From Candidatus Flexifilum breve (GTDB lineage Bacteria; Chloroflexota; Anaerolineae; Aggregatilineales; Phototrophicaceae): DNA of 64,000 bases. Below are positions 17,865 through 27,307 of the stretch, one piece after another. Position 1 is the first letter of the stretch; the number at the start of each line of letters is the position of its first letter. A model generated the notes under the pieces. The model did not search any database, had not been told where the DNA came from, and was given only the letters and a program-made list of their open reading frames with translations. A program made the translations under genes and the position numbers. The stretch is taken from positions 434,001 through 498,000 of the forward strand of contig JADKGC010000001.1 of NCBI GenBank assembly GCA_016717205.1, given 5' to 3'.

Positions 17865-19290
17865 CGGCAAATTGACCGTCGGCAGCCTGCGAGCGGTGCT
17901 CGTGGCCGTCGGCGCGGTCGCGGCGCTCACGCTGGTGCTGCTGACCGCATATACATTGCGCGTCCTGCAGCCGCTGGACGCGGAGTTCACGCGCTTGGCC
18001 GACCTCGACACGGCCATCAGCACGCTCGCCGCGCAGCGCTGGCCCGTCGAACAGTATCTGGTCACCGGGGAAGATTACGCTGCCGCCGAACAGGGCGCGC
18101 TCATCCTCCAGACGACCATCATGCAGCTCGCCGCGCTGACAGACGACTATGGGGCGCTCAATCGCCTGGAAGACGCAGGCGCCGCCTATCTCAACCTCCT
18201 GCGCAGCTATCATAATCTGACGGCGGCGGGCGAAGCGGAGAGTACCCTCGCCCTCCTGCGCGCCGACCTCGCCGCGACCGCGCACACGCTCGAAGCCGTC
18301 GCGCACAGCCTGCGTGTGACCAACCTGAACGCCGCCCATGCCAGCGCCATTCCCGTGAACAATCAGATTGCCCTGCTGGCGCTTGGGCTGCTGCTGGCGC
18401 TTGGCACGGTCTTCGCCGTGACGCTGCGGCTCGTCAGCACGATCACCCGGCACAGTACGCGCAGTCTGCGTGACCTGCGCGAGATCACCTGCCAGATCAC
18501 CGACGGCCACCTGGACGCCCGCCTCAACCTGACGGACGAAGTCGATCCCGATCTCCTTCAACTCGGACAGGCGTTCAACCGCATGGCGGACAACCTTAAG
18601 CAGGCGCAGCAGGCCGAACTGGCGGCCAACGAGCAGAACCGCCTGCAGTTGCTCAAGCTGGCGCGGCAGGAACGCACCACCGCGATCCTCGAAGAACGCC
18701 AGCGCATCGCCCGTGAACTGCACGACAGCGTCAAACAGCAGTTATTCAGCATTACACTCTCGGCGGGCGCGATTCTCAATCTGCTGACTGATGCGCCACC
18801 GCTCGTCAAATCGCATCTTGAACACATCAAGCAGGCAGGACACGCCGCGCAGTCGGAGATGACCAGCCTTGTGCAAGAGCTCGTCTCGATGCCGCTGCAA
18901 GACAAGCGGCTCGAAGATGCCCTGCTCGACTATCTGAATCCGCTGTGCGCCACCCACGGTCTCAAGCTGCTGTGGCGCACTGACGGCACGAATACGCTGA
19001 CGATCGCGCAGGAGCATGCCCTGTTCCGCGCCGTGCAGGAGGCCGTGTCGAATGTGGTGCGGCACAGCAGCGCGACCGTGCTGCGCGTCTCACTGAGCTA
19101 TGGCTTGCTCACCCATGTGATTGTGGAAGATAATGGAAGGGGCTTCGCACCAGATAAAATTGCGCCGACTTCGAACGGTTTAGCCCTGATGCGAGCGCGG
19201 CTCAAGCGGGTCGGCGGGCGGGTTGAGGTGGAAACCACGCCGGAAACCGGAACCCGGCTGACCATTCAATTAGATTTGCGTAGAAGATGA
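17809..19290 (+). CDS. NarL/LytS-like sensor histidine kinase (HisKA_3 family)
   Basis: 493 residues from the ATG at 17809; earlier in-frame starts at 17785 and 17761 exist inside the binding-protein gene. TM1 is near 25-48, a helical extracytoplasmic sensor (about 50-180) follows, TM2 is near 185-205, then HAMP. The H-box is IARELHDSVKQQLF with His305, and the HATPase domain has VVRHSSA and VEDNGRGF. The extracellular part resembles four-helix-bundle or CHASE3 sensors. It should phosphorylate the LuxR-type regulator encoded 10 bases downstream. Confidence 0.92.
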   Translation: MDEIISLRTFGRKNNWFFDGKLTVGSLRAVLVAVGAVAALTLVLLTAYTLRVLQPLDAEFTRLADLDTAISTLAAQRWPVEQYLVTGEDYAAAEQGALILQTTIMQLAALTDDYGALNRLEDAGAAYLNLLRSYHNLTAAGEAESTLALLRADLAATAHTLEAVAHSLRVTNLNAAHASAIPVNNQIALLALGLLLALGTVFAVTLRLVSTITRHSTRSLRDLREITCQITDGHLDARLNLTDEVDPDLLQLGQAFNRMADNLKQAQQAELAANEQNRLQLLKLARQERTTAILEERQRIARELHDSVKQQLFSITLSAGAILNLLTDAPPLVKSHLEHIKQAGHAAQSEMTSLVQELVSMPLQDKRLEDALLDYLNPLCATHGLKLLWRTDGTNTLTIAQEHALFRAVQEAVSNVVRHSSATVLRVSLSYGLLTHVIVEDNGRGFAPDKIAPTSNGLALMRARLKRVGGRVEVETTPETGTRLTIQLDLRRR

Positions 19291-19299
19291 GTAAACTTT

Positions 19300-19965
19300 A
19301 TGATGTCCAAAACTGTTCCTGTTCGCGTGCTGATCGTCGACGATCACGGCATGGTGCGCTTTGGCCTGCGGGGGTATCTCGAAACCTTTCCCACGCTGTG
19401 TGTGGTCGGTGAGGCCGGGAGCGCGGAAGAAGCGCTCGATGTGCTGGAAACGATCAGCGTCGACGTGGTGCTCATGGATCTGGTGCTGCCGGGCATGTCC
19501 GGCGCGGAAGCCATTCTGCGCATCGGCGAACGCTACCCGGCGGTGCGCGTGATCGTGATGACCAGCTTCCTCGATACTGCGCATGTGCTCTCGGCGGTGC
19601 GCGCGGGCGCATCCGGCTACCTGCTCAAGGACATTCTGCCAGAAGACCTTGTACAGGCGATCATCTCCGTACACAACGGCCAGTCGGTGATGCACCCGCG
19701 CGTCGTCATGCTGATCGCGGCCAACCTCCATTCGACCGAGCAGGCCGAACTTGAACTCGGCAAAAGCCTGAGTGACCGCGAACTCGCTGTACTGCGCTTG
19801 CTCACGCAGGGGCGGCAGAATCACGAGATCGCCGTCGAACTGAATGTCAGCGAGAATACGATTCGCACCCATGTCAGCAACATCCTCACCAAGTTGGATG
19901 TGCGCGACCGTACGCAGGCGGCGCTGTTCGGCGTGCGTTTCTTCGAAGCACTGGCGCGCGGGTGA
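19300..19965 (+). CDS. LuxR/NarL-family response regulator
   Basis: 221 residues. The receiver has acidic residues DD (14-15), phospho-acceptor Asp60 in VVLMDLVLPGMSG, Thr in MTSF and Lys in LLKDILPE. A C-terminal GerE/LuxR helix-turn-helix spans about 152-210 (LSDRELAVLRLL, EIAVELNVSENTIRTHVSNI). It pairs with the kinase just upstream. The obvious nearby target is the divergent ytfQRT-yjfF operon, but no binding site can be assigned from sequence. Confidence 0.94.
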   Translation: MMSKTVPVRVLIVDDHGMVRFGLRGYLETFPTLCVVGEAGSAEEALDVLETISVDVVLMDLVLPGMSGAEAILRIGERYPAVRVIVMTSFLDTAHVLSAVRAGASGYLLKDILPEDLVQAIISVHNGQSVMHPRVVMLIAANLHSTEQAELELGKSLSDRELAVLRLLTQGRQNHEIAVELNVSENTIRTHVSNILTKLDVRDRTQAALFGVRFFEALARG

Positions 19966-20309
19966 TCGGCGGGCGCTCGTAACAGCTTGAGCGTCACCGA
20001 CTAAAAGCTTAATTCATGCGCGATCAGGTTATGTTACACTGATTAACGTGCATTCATCACGTCCATCCTAATCCAAGTAAACACCAGTGCGTTCGGCAGC
20101 GCGCCGTCGTTTGATTCGCGCCTCTGCCGCGCCGAAAGGAGAGCGACTCACCCTTTGCTGGTAGATGCATTGACACCTGCCCACCTTCGACGCCCCCTCT
20201 ATCGCCGAGGAACAAACCCAATCAACCTCATTCAGCCGCAGCAGCTTTTGACGATTAGCCATTTGCAGCAAGCGTTGGGTATTTTATCCGGAGGTTACAC
20301 ACACTCATC
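19966..20309 (+). other. Gene-free interval (344 bases)
   Basis: No coding region or strong terminator seen. Around 20025-20045 an AT-rich stretch (GTTATGTTACACTGATTAA) contains a TACACT-like -10 element without a convincing -35 box. It may be the promoter of the secreted protein that starts at 20310, which has a clear CCGGAGG ribosome-binding site. Confidence 0.35.
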
Positions 20310-21095
20310 ATGCGTCTGAAGTCCACAGAATTCATCGTCGTTCTGCTCTCTGCTCTCTTGATCAGTTTCAGCGTTGTGTCGCCCCTACCAGCTTCGGCGG
20401 CCGCCTCACAAATCGTCCTCAACAATGCGCCGGTAGCCGGTTTTGCCGCCGGCTATAGTGCCAACTTTTTCGATGTTGGCATCACTTTTTCAGTTCCAGT
20501 CGGCACCAATTACACGCTGAACAGTTTCAGCGTGCAGTTGGTGGGTTCCGGAGCCACGTACCAAGCCTTTCTGTTCGAATACTCCGGCACGCGGCCCGGC
20601 ACGTTGGTGAGTCAGATCGGCGGCCCGGTGACGGTCAATGCCGGGGGCGCAGGCGCGCTCACACCCTTCATTCCGACTACGCCCCTCATTTTGCGCGCGA
20701 ACAGTGCGTACACGGTCGTGCTGATGGGTACAGGCGGCAGCTATGGCCTCACGGCGAGCGTGCCCACGGGGCTCGGCTATGCCATCAACTGCCGCGTGCT
20801 TTATCAGAATGGCAGTCCAGTGGAAGTCGGCGAAGCCAGCCTCGGCTTATCCGGTTTGACCGAGTACGGGATCCGGCAGGCGATTGATATCTTCAGCCCG
20901 CCGGGAATGACGTATTTTGAAGGGGGTGGTGTCTTCTGCCTGCGCGATGCGGGCACGCTGATCTGGCTGGCGGCCAGCCAAGCACCGCGGCACGCCGAAA
21001 TCATCGGCAGTTACACCGTGCCGGAGTTCCCCGGCTTCACCTGTGCGACTCTGTTTGAACCGGGAACGCTCATTCTCGTCGAGCGCAGCCCGTAG
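20310..21095 (+). CDS. Secreted protein of unknown function
   Basis: 261 residues with a signal peptide (VVLLSALLISFSVVSPLPASA), so exported. The mature part is Gly/Ser/Thr-rich and beta-strand-like (YTLNSFSVQLVG, AYTVVLMGTGGSYGL), recalling the jelly-roll domains seen in choice-of-anchor proteins. The last ~60 residues contain three cysteines. No catalytic motif is recognised. It is monocistronic, with GGAGG 12 bases before the ATG. Confidence 0.75.
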   Translation: MRLKSTEFIVVLLSALLISFSVVSPLPASAAASQIVLNNAPVAGFAAGYSANFFDVGITFSVPVGTNYTLNSFSVQLVGSGATYQAFLFEYSGTRPGTLVSQIGGPVTVNAGGAGALTPFIPTTPLILRANSAYTVVLMGTGGSYGLTASVPTGLGYAINCRVLYQNGSPVEVGEASLGLSGLTEYGIRQAIDIFSPPGMTYFEGGGVFCLRDAGTLIWLAASQAPRHAEIIGSYTVPEFPGFTCATLFEPGTLILVERSP

Positions 21096-21106
21096 AGTCA
21101 CACAAA

Positions 21107-21139
21107 AACAGCGCCTACCCCAAAAGGGTAGGCGCTGTT
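21107..21139 (-). terminator. Rho-independent terminator, mainly for the minus-strand Opp operon
   Basis: Perfect 14-bp stem (21107-21120 with 21126-21139, loop CAAAA). Read on the minus strand it is followed by a T5 tract (TTTTTGTG), so it ends the operon whose last stop is at 21182. It also lies 11 bases after the plus-strand gene and may work both ways. Confidence 0.9.
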
Positions 21140-21181
21140 GATTCCGGATACTTGCCACTTGGGACGCAGCCACGTGCCCCG

Positions 21182-21991
21182 CTAAACGGTCGACAAATCC
21201 CATTCCTCGTGCAGCTTGGGAACGTCGTTGAGCAGACGTTTGGTGTACGCCTCTTTCGGGCGCAGAATCACCTCGTCGGCGGAACCGCTCTCCACAAAGC
21301 GACCATGCTCCATAATGTACACGCTGTCGGACACGTAGTAGGCCAACCCGATATCATGCGTGATGAAGATCGGCGTCATGCCAATTTCCGTGCGTAAATC
21401 CATCAGCATGTCGAGGATCGTCGCCCGGGAACACGCGTCGATCATCGAGGTAGGTTCGTCCGCCAGCAGAATTTTCGGCTTGAGCAAGAAGATCCGCGCG
21501 ATCATCAGGCGCTGCTGCTGCCCGCCAGAGAGCTCAAACGGGTACTTGTTCGTCAGCTCGTCGAACTTCAAATTGACGAACTTGCACGCCTCGCGCATCA
21601 ACTCGACTTTTTGCTCATAGGGAAGTTTAGCCCCACCCCGCATGCGGATACAGTCGAGCAGCACCGCGTCGATCTTCCGGAAGATATTGTAAGCCGAGAA
21701 CGGGTCTTGGAAGATCGCCTGAATGTTCTTCCAGTATTCGCGCTTGCGTTTGGTGGAGCGAATATCGCGGAGCTGCCCATCAAAGTGGATTTCGCCTTCG
21801 GTGAGGTTGGTCAAGCCCAACAGCATCTTCGCCAGCGTGGTTTTACCGCTCCCGGACTCGCCCACAATCGAGATGACCTCGCCCTGACGAAAGCTGAAAT
21901 CGACATGATCAACGGCGACCGTTTTGTGCGCCCCAAACCCGAAGACCTTGGTCACACCCTTGCCACTCAGAATCACTTTACTGTTGGTCAT
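21182..21991 (-). CDS. Opp/Dpp-type ABC transporter ATPase, OppF/DppF subunit
   Basis: 269 residues. Walker A GESGSGKTTLAK, signature LSGGQQQRLMIARIF, Walker B ILLADEPTS and switch ITHDIG. It is shorter than typical OppF because the C-terminal peptide-transporter extension (usually 40-60 residues with cysteines) is brief. It overlaps the upstream ATPase gene by 14 bases. Together with OppD it powers uptake of peptides or oligosaccharides. Confidence 0.92.
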   Translation of the reverse strand: MTNSKVILSGKGVTKVFGFGAHKTVAVDHVDFSFRQGEVISIVGESGSGKTTLAKMLLGLTNLTEGEIHFDGQLRDIRSTKRKREYWKNIQAIFQDPFSAYNIFRKIDAVLLDCIRMRGGAKLPYEQKVELMREACKFVNLKFDELTNKYPFELSGGQQQRLMIARIFLLKPKILLADEPTSMIDACSRATILDMLMDLRTEIGMTPIFITHDIGLAYYVSDSVYIMEHGRFVESGSADEVILRPKEAYTKRLLNDVPKLHEEWDLSTV

Positions 21992-22991
21992 GTTTGTACG
22001 CCTTTTTCAGGTCTTCGACCGGGATGATGCAGCGGTAAGCGCGGCCATTGCCCGCGTCCCGCAGTTCGATAGAATTTGCCCGGCATTCCGGCATCGCATA
22101 GCGGCAGCGGTCGGCGAAGCGGCAGCCGGACGGCGGATTCTTGAGATTGGGCGGTGTGCCGGGGATCGCCGTCAGCTTGACGTTCCGCAGTCCGGCTTCC
22201 GGCACAATGATCGACCCCATGAGCGCGCGCGTATACGGGTGAATGGGATCAAACACCATCTCTTCCGCCGTCCCTTTTTCCACCACCTGCCCCGCGTACA
22301 TCACCATGATGTCGTCGGTGACGTTGTACAGCAGCGGAAGCTCATGCGTGATGAACACCAGCGCCTTGATGATGCCCTTGTCCATCAAATCCATCACCAT
22401 CTTGATGACCATCTTCTGCGAGGTCACGTCGAGGGCGGAGGATGGCTCGTCGGCGACGAGCACTTTAGGTGAAAGGATGACCGAGGTCGCAATCACGGTG
22501 CGCTGCTTCATCCCGCCGGACAGCTCGACCGGGAATTTTTGCAGCACTTCGGCGGGCAGCCCCAGCAGTTCGAAGCGTTCCCGCGCGAGTTCATAAACCT
22601 CACTGCGCGTGATGTTGGGGTTATGGGCCCGAACTACGTCTTCAATGAAATTGATGACACGGCGCGTGGGATTGAGCGCATTCATCGCCGCCTGCGGGAT
22701 GTACGAGATTTCGCTGCCGAGAATGGTTTTGCGCACGTCATCCGGGTCCATCCCGGTGATATTGCGCTCATTGACGATGATCTCGCCGCTCGTATAGTGC
22801 AGCGGCGCGAAGTAATAGCCCATCAGACTGAGCGCCAGCGTCGACTTGCCGCAGCCCGATTCCCCGGCGATGCCTAACGACTTGCCTTCTTCAACTTTGA
22901 GCGAGACATGATCGACGGCATACACGTTTTCGCGAAACCGCGTGATATACCGGGTGGTCAGTTCATTGACTTGCAAAACAACTTTGGCCAT
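21978..22991 (-). CDS. Opp/Dpp-type ABC transporter ATPase, OppD/DppD subunit
   Basis: 337 residues from the ATG at 22991. Walker A GESGCGKSTLALS, signature LSGGMKQRTVIA, Walker B VLVADEPSSALD and the C-terminal oligo-ABC domain with the Cys-rich CRFADRCRYAMPEC stretch that binds an iron-sulfur cluster in DppD-type proteins. It starts 8 bases after the OppC stop. Normal length. Confidence 0.94.
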   Translation of the reverse strand: MAKVVLQVNELTTRYITRFRENVYAVDHVSLKVEEGKSLGIAGESGCGKSTLALSLMGYYFAPLHYTSGEIIVNERNITGMDPDDVRKTILGSEISYIPQAAMNALNPTRRVINFIEDVVRAHNPNITRSEVYELARERFELLGLPAEVLQKFPVELSGGMKQRTVIATSVILSPKVLVADEPSSALDVTSQKMVIKMVMDLMDKGIIKALVFITHELPLLYNVTDDIMVMYAGQVVEKGTAEEMVFDPIHPYTRALMGSIIVPEAGLRNVKLTAIPGTPPNLKNPPSGCRFADRCRYAMPECRANSIELRDAGNGRAYRCIIPVEDLKKAYKHDQQ

Positions 22992-22999
22992 CAGATCAC

Positions 23000-24253
23000 T
23001 TATCCCCTCAACGTCGGGTTGAATACCTGATCCAGCCCCGTGTTCATCAGGTTCAGCGAGAACGTTATCAGCGTGATCACGAGGATCACCGGAGCGTAGG
23101 CCCACCACTTACCCAGTACGTGCGCCTGATAGATCAAGGCCCAGTTCATCATGAGGCCGAGCGTGGGGACGTCGGTCGTTTTGGGGCCTAAGCCGAGAAT
23201 CGACAGCCCGGCTTCCGCCAGAATGCCCGACGAGATCTGGAGGATGAAGGCCATCACCACATACGAGGCGATATAGGGGAGGATATCCATCGCCAGAATG
23301 TAGACAATCGAATGTCCGGAGAGCTTTGATAAGCTGACGTGGTCGCGGTTGCGCAGCGAAATCACCTGCGCGCGCACGGCGCGCGCCGTCCACACCCATG
23401 AGGTCAGGCCGATGACGACGGCGATGGTGAACGCGCCGCGCTGTTCCTGCCCGATGCTGAACGAAATCAGGATGAGCAGCACGAAACCGGGGATGACGGT
23501 GAACAGGTTGGTGATGAACACCAGCACTTCATCCACGACGCCGCCCATGTAACCGGAGAACAACCCCAGCAGCAAGCCAATCGTCGTGGCGACCGCCCCG
23601 GCGACAAAGCCAATCGTCAGGGAGACGCCCGTGGCGCTGACTAATTCGGTGAGAATATCGCGCCCGAAGTTGTCCGTCCCGAGGGGCAGCACGCGCACAT
23701 TCGGCACTTCGTTGACGTTCACATAGTCGGTTTGTTCGATGACACCCTGCTGTTCAAGCGCGCCGCTGCTGGCATTCGCCGCCGCGACAATCGCCCCTTC
23801 CGTCGAGAGCAGTCCATCAAGCGAGGCCGTCAGGCGAATGTAGTAGTTGCGATCCGCATTGGTCATACCGGGGATGCGCACACTGGGATCAAAACGGCTG
23901 TGCCACAGGTCGAGAAGCGCCGCCGTATCTTCCAGGTTGATATCACCTTCCGCCACGCCCGCCCCGACGAGCCATTCCTGCATCGCCATCCGGTCGTCAA
24001 CGCTCAACCGGGATCCCACGCGCCGCGCCGCGGCCTCGTCCAGAATCAGCGTGTAGCGGGTCGAAGAGTTCATGCTGTCGTAGACGTTGACGTACACGCC
24101 CGGCGCGAGGAACGTCCCGCGGCTGACGATTTCCAGCGGCGGATCCGGAATGATCAGCGGGTAGATCAGGACGGTCAAGAAGATTGTCGCGAAAATACCG
24201 AAGCCCACCCGAAAGCGGCCAGATCGGAAAATTTGCCCAAGCATATATTTCAT
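23000..24253 (-). CDS. Opp/Dpp-type ABC permease, OppC/DppC subunit with large extracytoplasmic insertion
   Basis: 417 residues from the ATG at 24253 (GGTGGAGG upstream), against about 290-310 for most DppC proteins. The first helix lies near 14-32. The region of about 35-165 is an extra extracytoplasmic domain (FLAPGVYVNVYDSM, DLWHSRFDPSVRIPG). The conserved core begins at PLGTDNFGRDILTELV and carries four or five further helices with the EAA-like loop QVISLRNRDHVSLSKLSG. Similar enlarged DppC subunits occur in cellobiose/oligosaccharide Opp systems of thermophiles (family knowledge). Confidence 0.9.
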   Translation of the reverse strand: MKYMLGQIFRSGRFRVGFGIFATIFLTVLIYPLIIPDPPLEIVSRGTFLAPGVYVNVYDSMNSSTRYTLILDEAAARRVGSRLSVDDRMAMQEWLVGAGVAEGDINLEDTAALLDLWHSRFDPSVRIPGMTNADRNYYIRLTASLDGLLSTEGAIVAAANASSGALEQQGVIEQTDYVNVNEVPNVRVLPLGTDNFGRDILTELVSATGVSLTIGFVAGAVATTIGLLLGLFSGYMGGVVDEVLVFITNLFTVIPGFVLLILISFSIGQEQRGAFTIAVVIGLTSWVWTARAVRAQVISLRNRDHVSLSKLSGHSIVYILAMDILPYIASYVVMAFILQISSGILAEAGLSILGLGPKTTDVPTLGLMMNWALIYQAHVLGKWWAYAPVILVITLITFSLNLMNTGLDQVFNPTLRG

Positions 24254-24266
24254 GGTCGGCCTCCAC

Positions 24267-25271
24267 CTATTCTGATTGCGCTGCTTTAATGCGCGGGTCA
24301 ATCAATCCGTAGAGGATTTCCATGGCGAAAAATGCGATCAGCACCATGAGCGTGATAATCAGCGTCGTCGCCGAAATCAACGGATAATCCCCGCCTAACA
24401 CAGCGGTCAGAATGGTCGAACCAATCCCCGGATAATTGAAGATCACTTCCGCGACCACCGCCCCGAATACCATCGTCCCGATGGACAGAGCCAGCCCCGT
24501 GATCTGCGGCAGCATCGCATTTCTAAAGACATAAACAATGATTTTGCTGTCTTTGATACCCAAAAACCGCGCATATTTGACGTAATCAGCGTTCAGCTCG
24601 TAGATCGCCATCGAGCGCATGCCGATCGCCTGCCCGCCAACCGTGATCAGCACAATGGACCAGAACGGCAGTTGATAATGCACAATAACCGACCACACGA
24701 AATCCCAACTGGGGTTAGGCACCATCGCATAATCGTAACCACCTGACGTCGGCAGCCATTTGAGGTTGACGGCAAACACCACCAATAAGATGATCGCCAT
24801 GCCGAACGCGGGCATATTGCTCAGGAACAGGCTGAGCGGGAGCAAGACTTTGTCGAAGCCTTTGCGGAGGTAGGCCGCCAGCGCGCCCAGCGTATTGCCT
24901 AAGATCCATCCGACGATGATCGCGGGGAATTGCAGCGCGATGGTCCACCAGATCGAGGCGTTGATGACATCGCCGACCGTGCGCGGGTACTGGCTGATCG
25001 AAAAGCCAAAATCGCCGTTGAACACATTGCGCATGTAGATGATAAACTGTTCGGGGATAGATTTGTCGGTGGCAAACAAGCGGGTGTACTGCTCGTAGAC
25101 GGCCTGCACCCCGGTCGCATTGGACATGCCTTGCGCCATGCGCGCGGCGATGGCCGCCACCGGGTCACCCGGCATCAAACGGGGGAGAGTGAAATTGAGG
25201 ATGAAAGCGATCACAACGGTGACAACAAACCACCCCAGCCTTCTAAGAAAATAATTCCGATACCCTTTCAC
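24267..25271 (-). CDS. Opp/Dpp-type ABC permease, OppB/DppB subunit
   Basis: 334 residues from a GTG at 25271, preceded by GAGGAGTCCCGCT. The frame is open upstream, but those codons fall in the intercistronic hairpin. The first helix is FVVTVVIAFILNFTLPRLMPGDP, whose end matches the DppB signature. The EAA loop reads YELNADYVKYARFLGIKD, and the last helix is near 300-322. It pairs with OppC 13 bases downstream. Confidence 0.92.
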   Translation of the reverse strand: MKGYRNYFLRRLGWFVVTVVIAFILNFTLPRLMPGDPVAAIAARMAQGMSNATGVQAVYEQYTRLFATDKSIPEQFIIYMRNVFNGDFGFSISQYPRTVGDVINASIWWTIALQFPAIIVGWILGNTLGALAAYLRKGFDKVLLPLSLFLSNMPAFGMAIILLVVFAVNLKWLPTSGGYDYAMVPNPSWDFVWSVIVHYQLPFWSIVLITVGGQAIGMRSMAIYELNADYVKYARFLGIKDSKIIVYVFRNAMLPQITGLALSIGTMVFGAVVAEVIFNYPGIGSTILTAVLGGDYPLISATTLIITLMVLIAFFAMEILYGLIDPRIKAAQSE

Positions 25272-25313
25272 AGCGGGACTCCTCGTAGATGAACGGTCGA
25301 TAGCAATGCGGTG

Positions 25314-25365
25314 ACCACCGCCGCAGGGACTCAGCCCCCTTTCGGGAACTGAGTCCGCTGTGGTG
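25314..25365 (-). terminator. Intercistronic hairpin after Opp binding-protein gene
   Basis: Core perfect stem GGACTCAG (25327-25334) / CTGAGTCC (25349-25356) with a second, imperfect outer stem (CACCACCG... with ...GTGGTG). It lies between the binding-protein stop (25399) and the OppB start (25271). No T-run, so partial attenuation or 3'-end protection is likely. Confidence 0.55.
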
Positions 25366-25398
25366 CAGTGGTGATCACCTGCGGTCTTGAAGTTTGAT

Positions 25399-27210
25399 CT
25401 ACGGGTTGACGAGTTCCAGATTGTACAGACCAGCAATGCTCCAGCCGTCGGTGAGGTCCAGCGGCGGAACCGGCGGTTCCGTGCCATCGCCGTCAAACGG
25501 GAAGTTCGTCCACACGCTTTCGTTGACGGTGTGGAAGGACTGCGGACGGTACATGAGGGTGAAGGACGGCACGTCAGTCAGGTAAATGCGGACGAGTTCC
25601 GTGTACATGTCGACGAGCTGCGCCTGATCGGTGACGGTCGGGATTTGCTGAATGAGCGCATCCGCATCCGGGTTCGAGTAGCCGCCCCAGTTACCGTTCC
25701 AGTTGCTCGACATGCCGTTGAATTCCGAGCTCAGCAGCTTGCGGACGCGGCTCCACGGCTGCGTCGGGCCAGCGCCGTCGCTCCACATCATGAAGATGTC
25801 GTAGCCTTCGGGCAGCGGGGCGTCGGATTTGGTGACGACAGTCTGATATACCGACCACTCGGGGTAGTTGGTCGTGATCTCGATACCAATTTGCGCGCCA
25901 GCCGCGGCGACCACTTCGATCGCGGCCTGCCAGTCGGACCAGCCGTTCGGGCAGGTCGCGACGTAGCTCAGCTTCTTGCCATCGATATCGCGCCAACCGT
26001 CGCCGTCGCTGTCCACGATGCCCGCTTCGTCGAGCAGCGCGTTCGCGCCGGCGATATCATTGCCCGCCCACTGCAGGTCAGCGACGGCTTCCTGATTGTA
26101 CATCGCTTGTTCACCGGCGGTCGGGTTCATCAGCGAGCGCGGAACCTGATCGAAGGTGGCCGACTGGTTGGTCATGGCGTTGGCGATGATCGTCGGATAG
26201 TCGACGGCAATCGCAATCGCACGGCGCACGGCGACATTATCGAGGCCGGGGGAATTGAGGTTGTAGAACGCGGTCGGCAGGCTCGCGCCGATGCCATAGG
26301 GGGCTTCCGGCAGGTAGGTCGAAATCGGCAGACCCTGAACCAGCCACAGATCCTGAACGTTCGAGTTGAACTGCTGGCTGACGTCGACTTCACCCGCCTG
26401 CAGAGCGGTCGTGCCCGCGGCGTTGTCCTGGAAGATGTTGTGAGCGAGGTAGCGCGGAACCGGCAGGCGACCCCACATGCTCGCGTCCTGACCCCAGTAG
26501 TTGTCGTCGCGGACGTAAATGACCTTCGATTCGTCCCAGAAATAGCCATGATATGGGCCGGACCACACGACATCTTCCGCCGTGTCCGCGAGCAGCGCGG
26601 TCGCGTCGTTGTTCGCGCGGGCTTCCAACGTCTGCGTCCACGCCTGCTGGATCACGTAGTTGCTGCTGACGTACGCCTGCACGATCAGCGGGTTGACAGC
26701 GGCGCCATCGGCATTCAGTTTGGCCTTGATGGTCACGGTGCTGGCATCAACCGCAACGATGTCTTCGATATAGTCGACATTGCCCGCGCCGGTCGGCGTG
26801 TTGTACTGAACATGCGTCGCCCAGGTGTAGGCCACGTCTTCAGCGGTCACCGGGGTGCCATCGCTCCAGTGCGCGGCGGCTTTCAGGTGGAAGGTGAGTT
26901 CCGTGCGAGCTTCGTTCCATTCGTACGGGCCGTCGGCCAGCAGCGGATAGACCTGACCGTCCAGCATGTTGTACAGATACGGGGTTTCAAACATGACGAC
27001 GCGGGCATTGTCACCCTGCGAAATCGCCAGCGCGTTATTGTTGTTGCTTGAATAGGGATTCCAGCCGACAACGGCGCCCCACTGCTGACCATTGAAATAG
27101 AGGGTTTCGTTACGCGGGAGGGTGGTATCCTGGGCGACTGATGGCGCGACAGCAACGGCCATCACCAACATAAGAAGGAAAGCTACTACGGCGAAACGCG
27201 AAACTTTCAT
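25399..27210 (-). CDS. Family-5 extracellular solute-binding protein (Opp type, probably oligosaccharide)
   Basis: 603 residues, with signal peptide ending APSVAQ and an AGGAGA site before the ATG. The SBP_bac_5 fold shows in VYPLLADGPYEWNEARTELT, HWSDGTPVTAEDVAYTWATH, and AIAVDYPTIIANAM. The opening LYFNGQQWGAVVGWNPYSS is like the cellobiose/xyloside-binding members of Thermotogae rather than peptide-binding DppA. With a TetR regulator and a GH3 glycosidase next door, a beta-linked oligosaccharide is the best guess for the ligand; this is inference. Confidence 0.88.
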   Translation of the reverse strand: MKVSRFAVVAFLLMLVMAVAVAPSVAQDTTLPRNETLYFNGQQWGAVVGWNPYSSNNNNALAISQGDNARVVMFETPYLYNMLDGQVYPLLADGPYEWNEARTELTFHLKAAAHWSDGTPVTAEDVAYTWATHVQYNTPTGAGNVDYIEDIVAVDASTVTIKAKLNADGAAVNPLIVQAYVSSNYVIQQAWTQTLEARANNDATALLADTAEDVVWSGPYHGYFWDESKVIYVRDDNYWGQDASMWGRLPVPRYLAHNIFQDNAAGTTALQAGEVDVSQQFNSNVQDLWLVQGLPISTYLPEAPYGIGASLPTAFYNLNSPGLDNVAVRRAIAIAVDYPTIIANAMTNQSATFDQVPRSLMNPTAGEQAMYNQEAVADLQWAGNDIAGANALLDEAGIVDSDGDGWRDIDGKKLSYVATCPNGWSDWQAAIEVVAAAGAQIGIEITTNYPEWSVYQTVVTKSDAPLPEGYDIFMMWSDGAGPTQPWSRVRKLLSSEFNGMSSNWNGNWGGYSNPDADALIQQIPTVTDQAQLVDMYTELVRIYLTDVPSFTLMYRPQSFHTVNESVWTNFPFDGDGTEPPVPPLDLTDGWSIAGLYNLELVNP

Positions 27211-27307
27211 TGCATATATCTCCTAAGTAAAACAAACTTCTAATTCTTGATAGAAAACGGACTCTACCTCGATACAGTGGCGTGTCCGCCTATCGAGAAC
27301 CACACCT

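Noticed and set aside
19966..20309. tRNA or small RNA in the spacer
   Set aside because: No cloverleaf, terminator or conserved element could be traced by eye in either strand.
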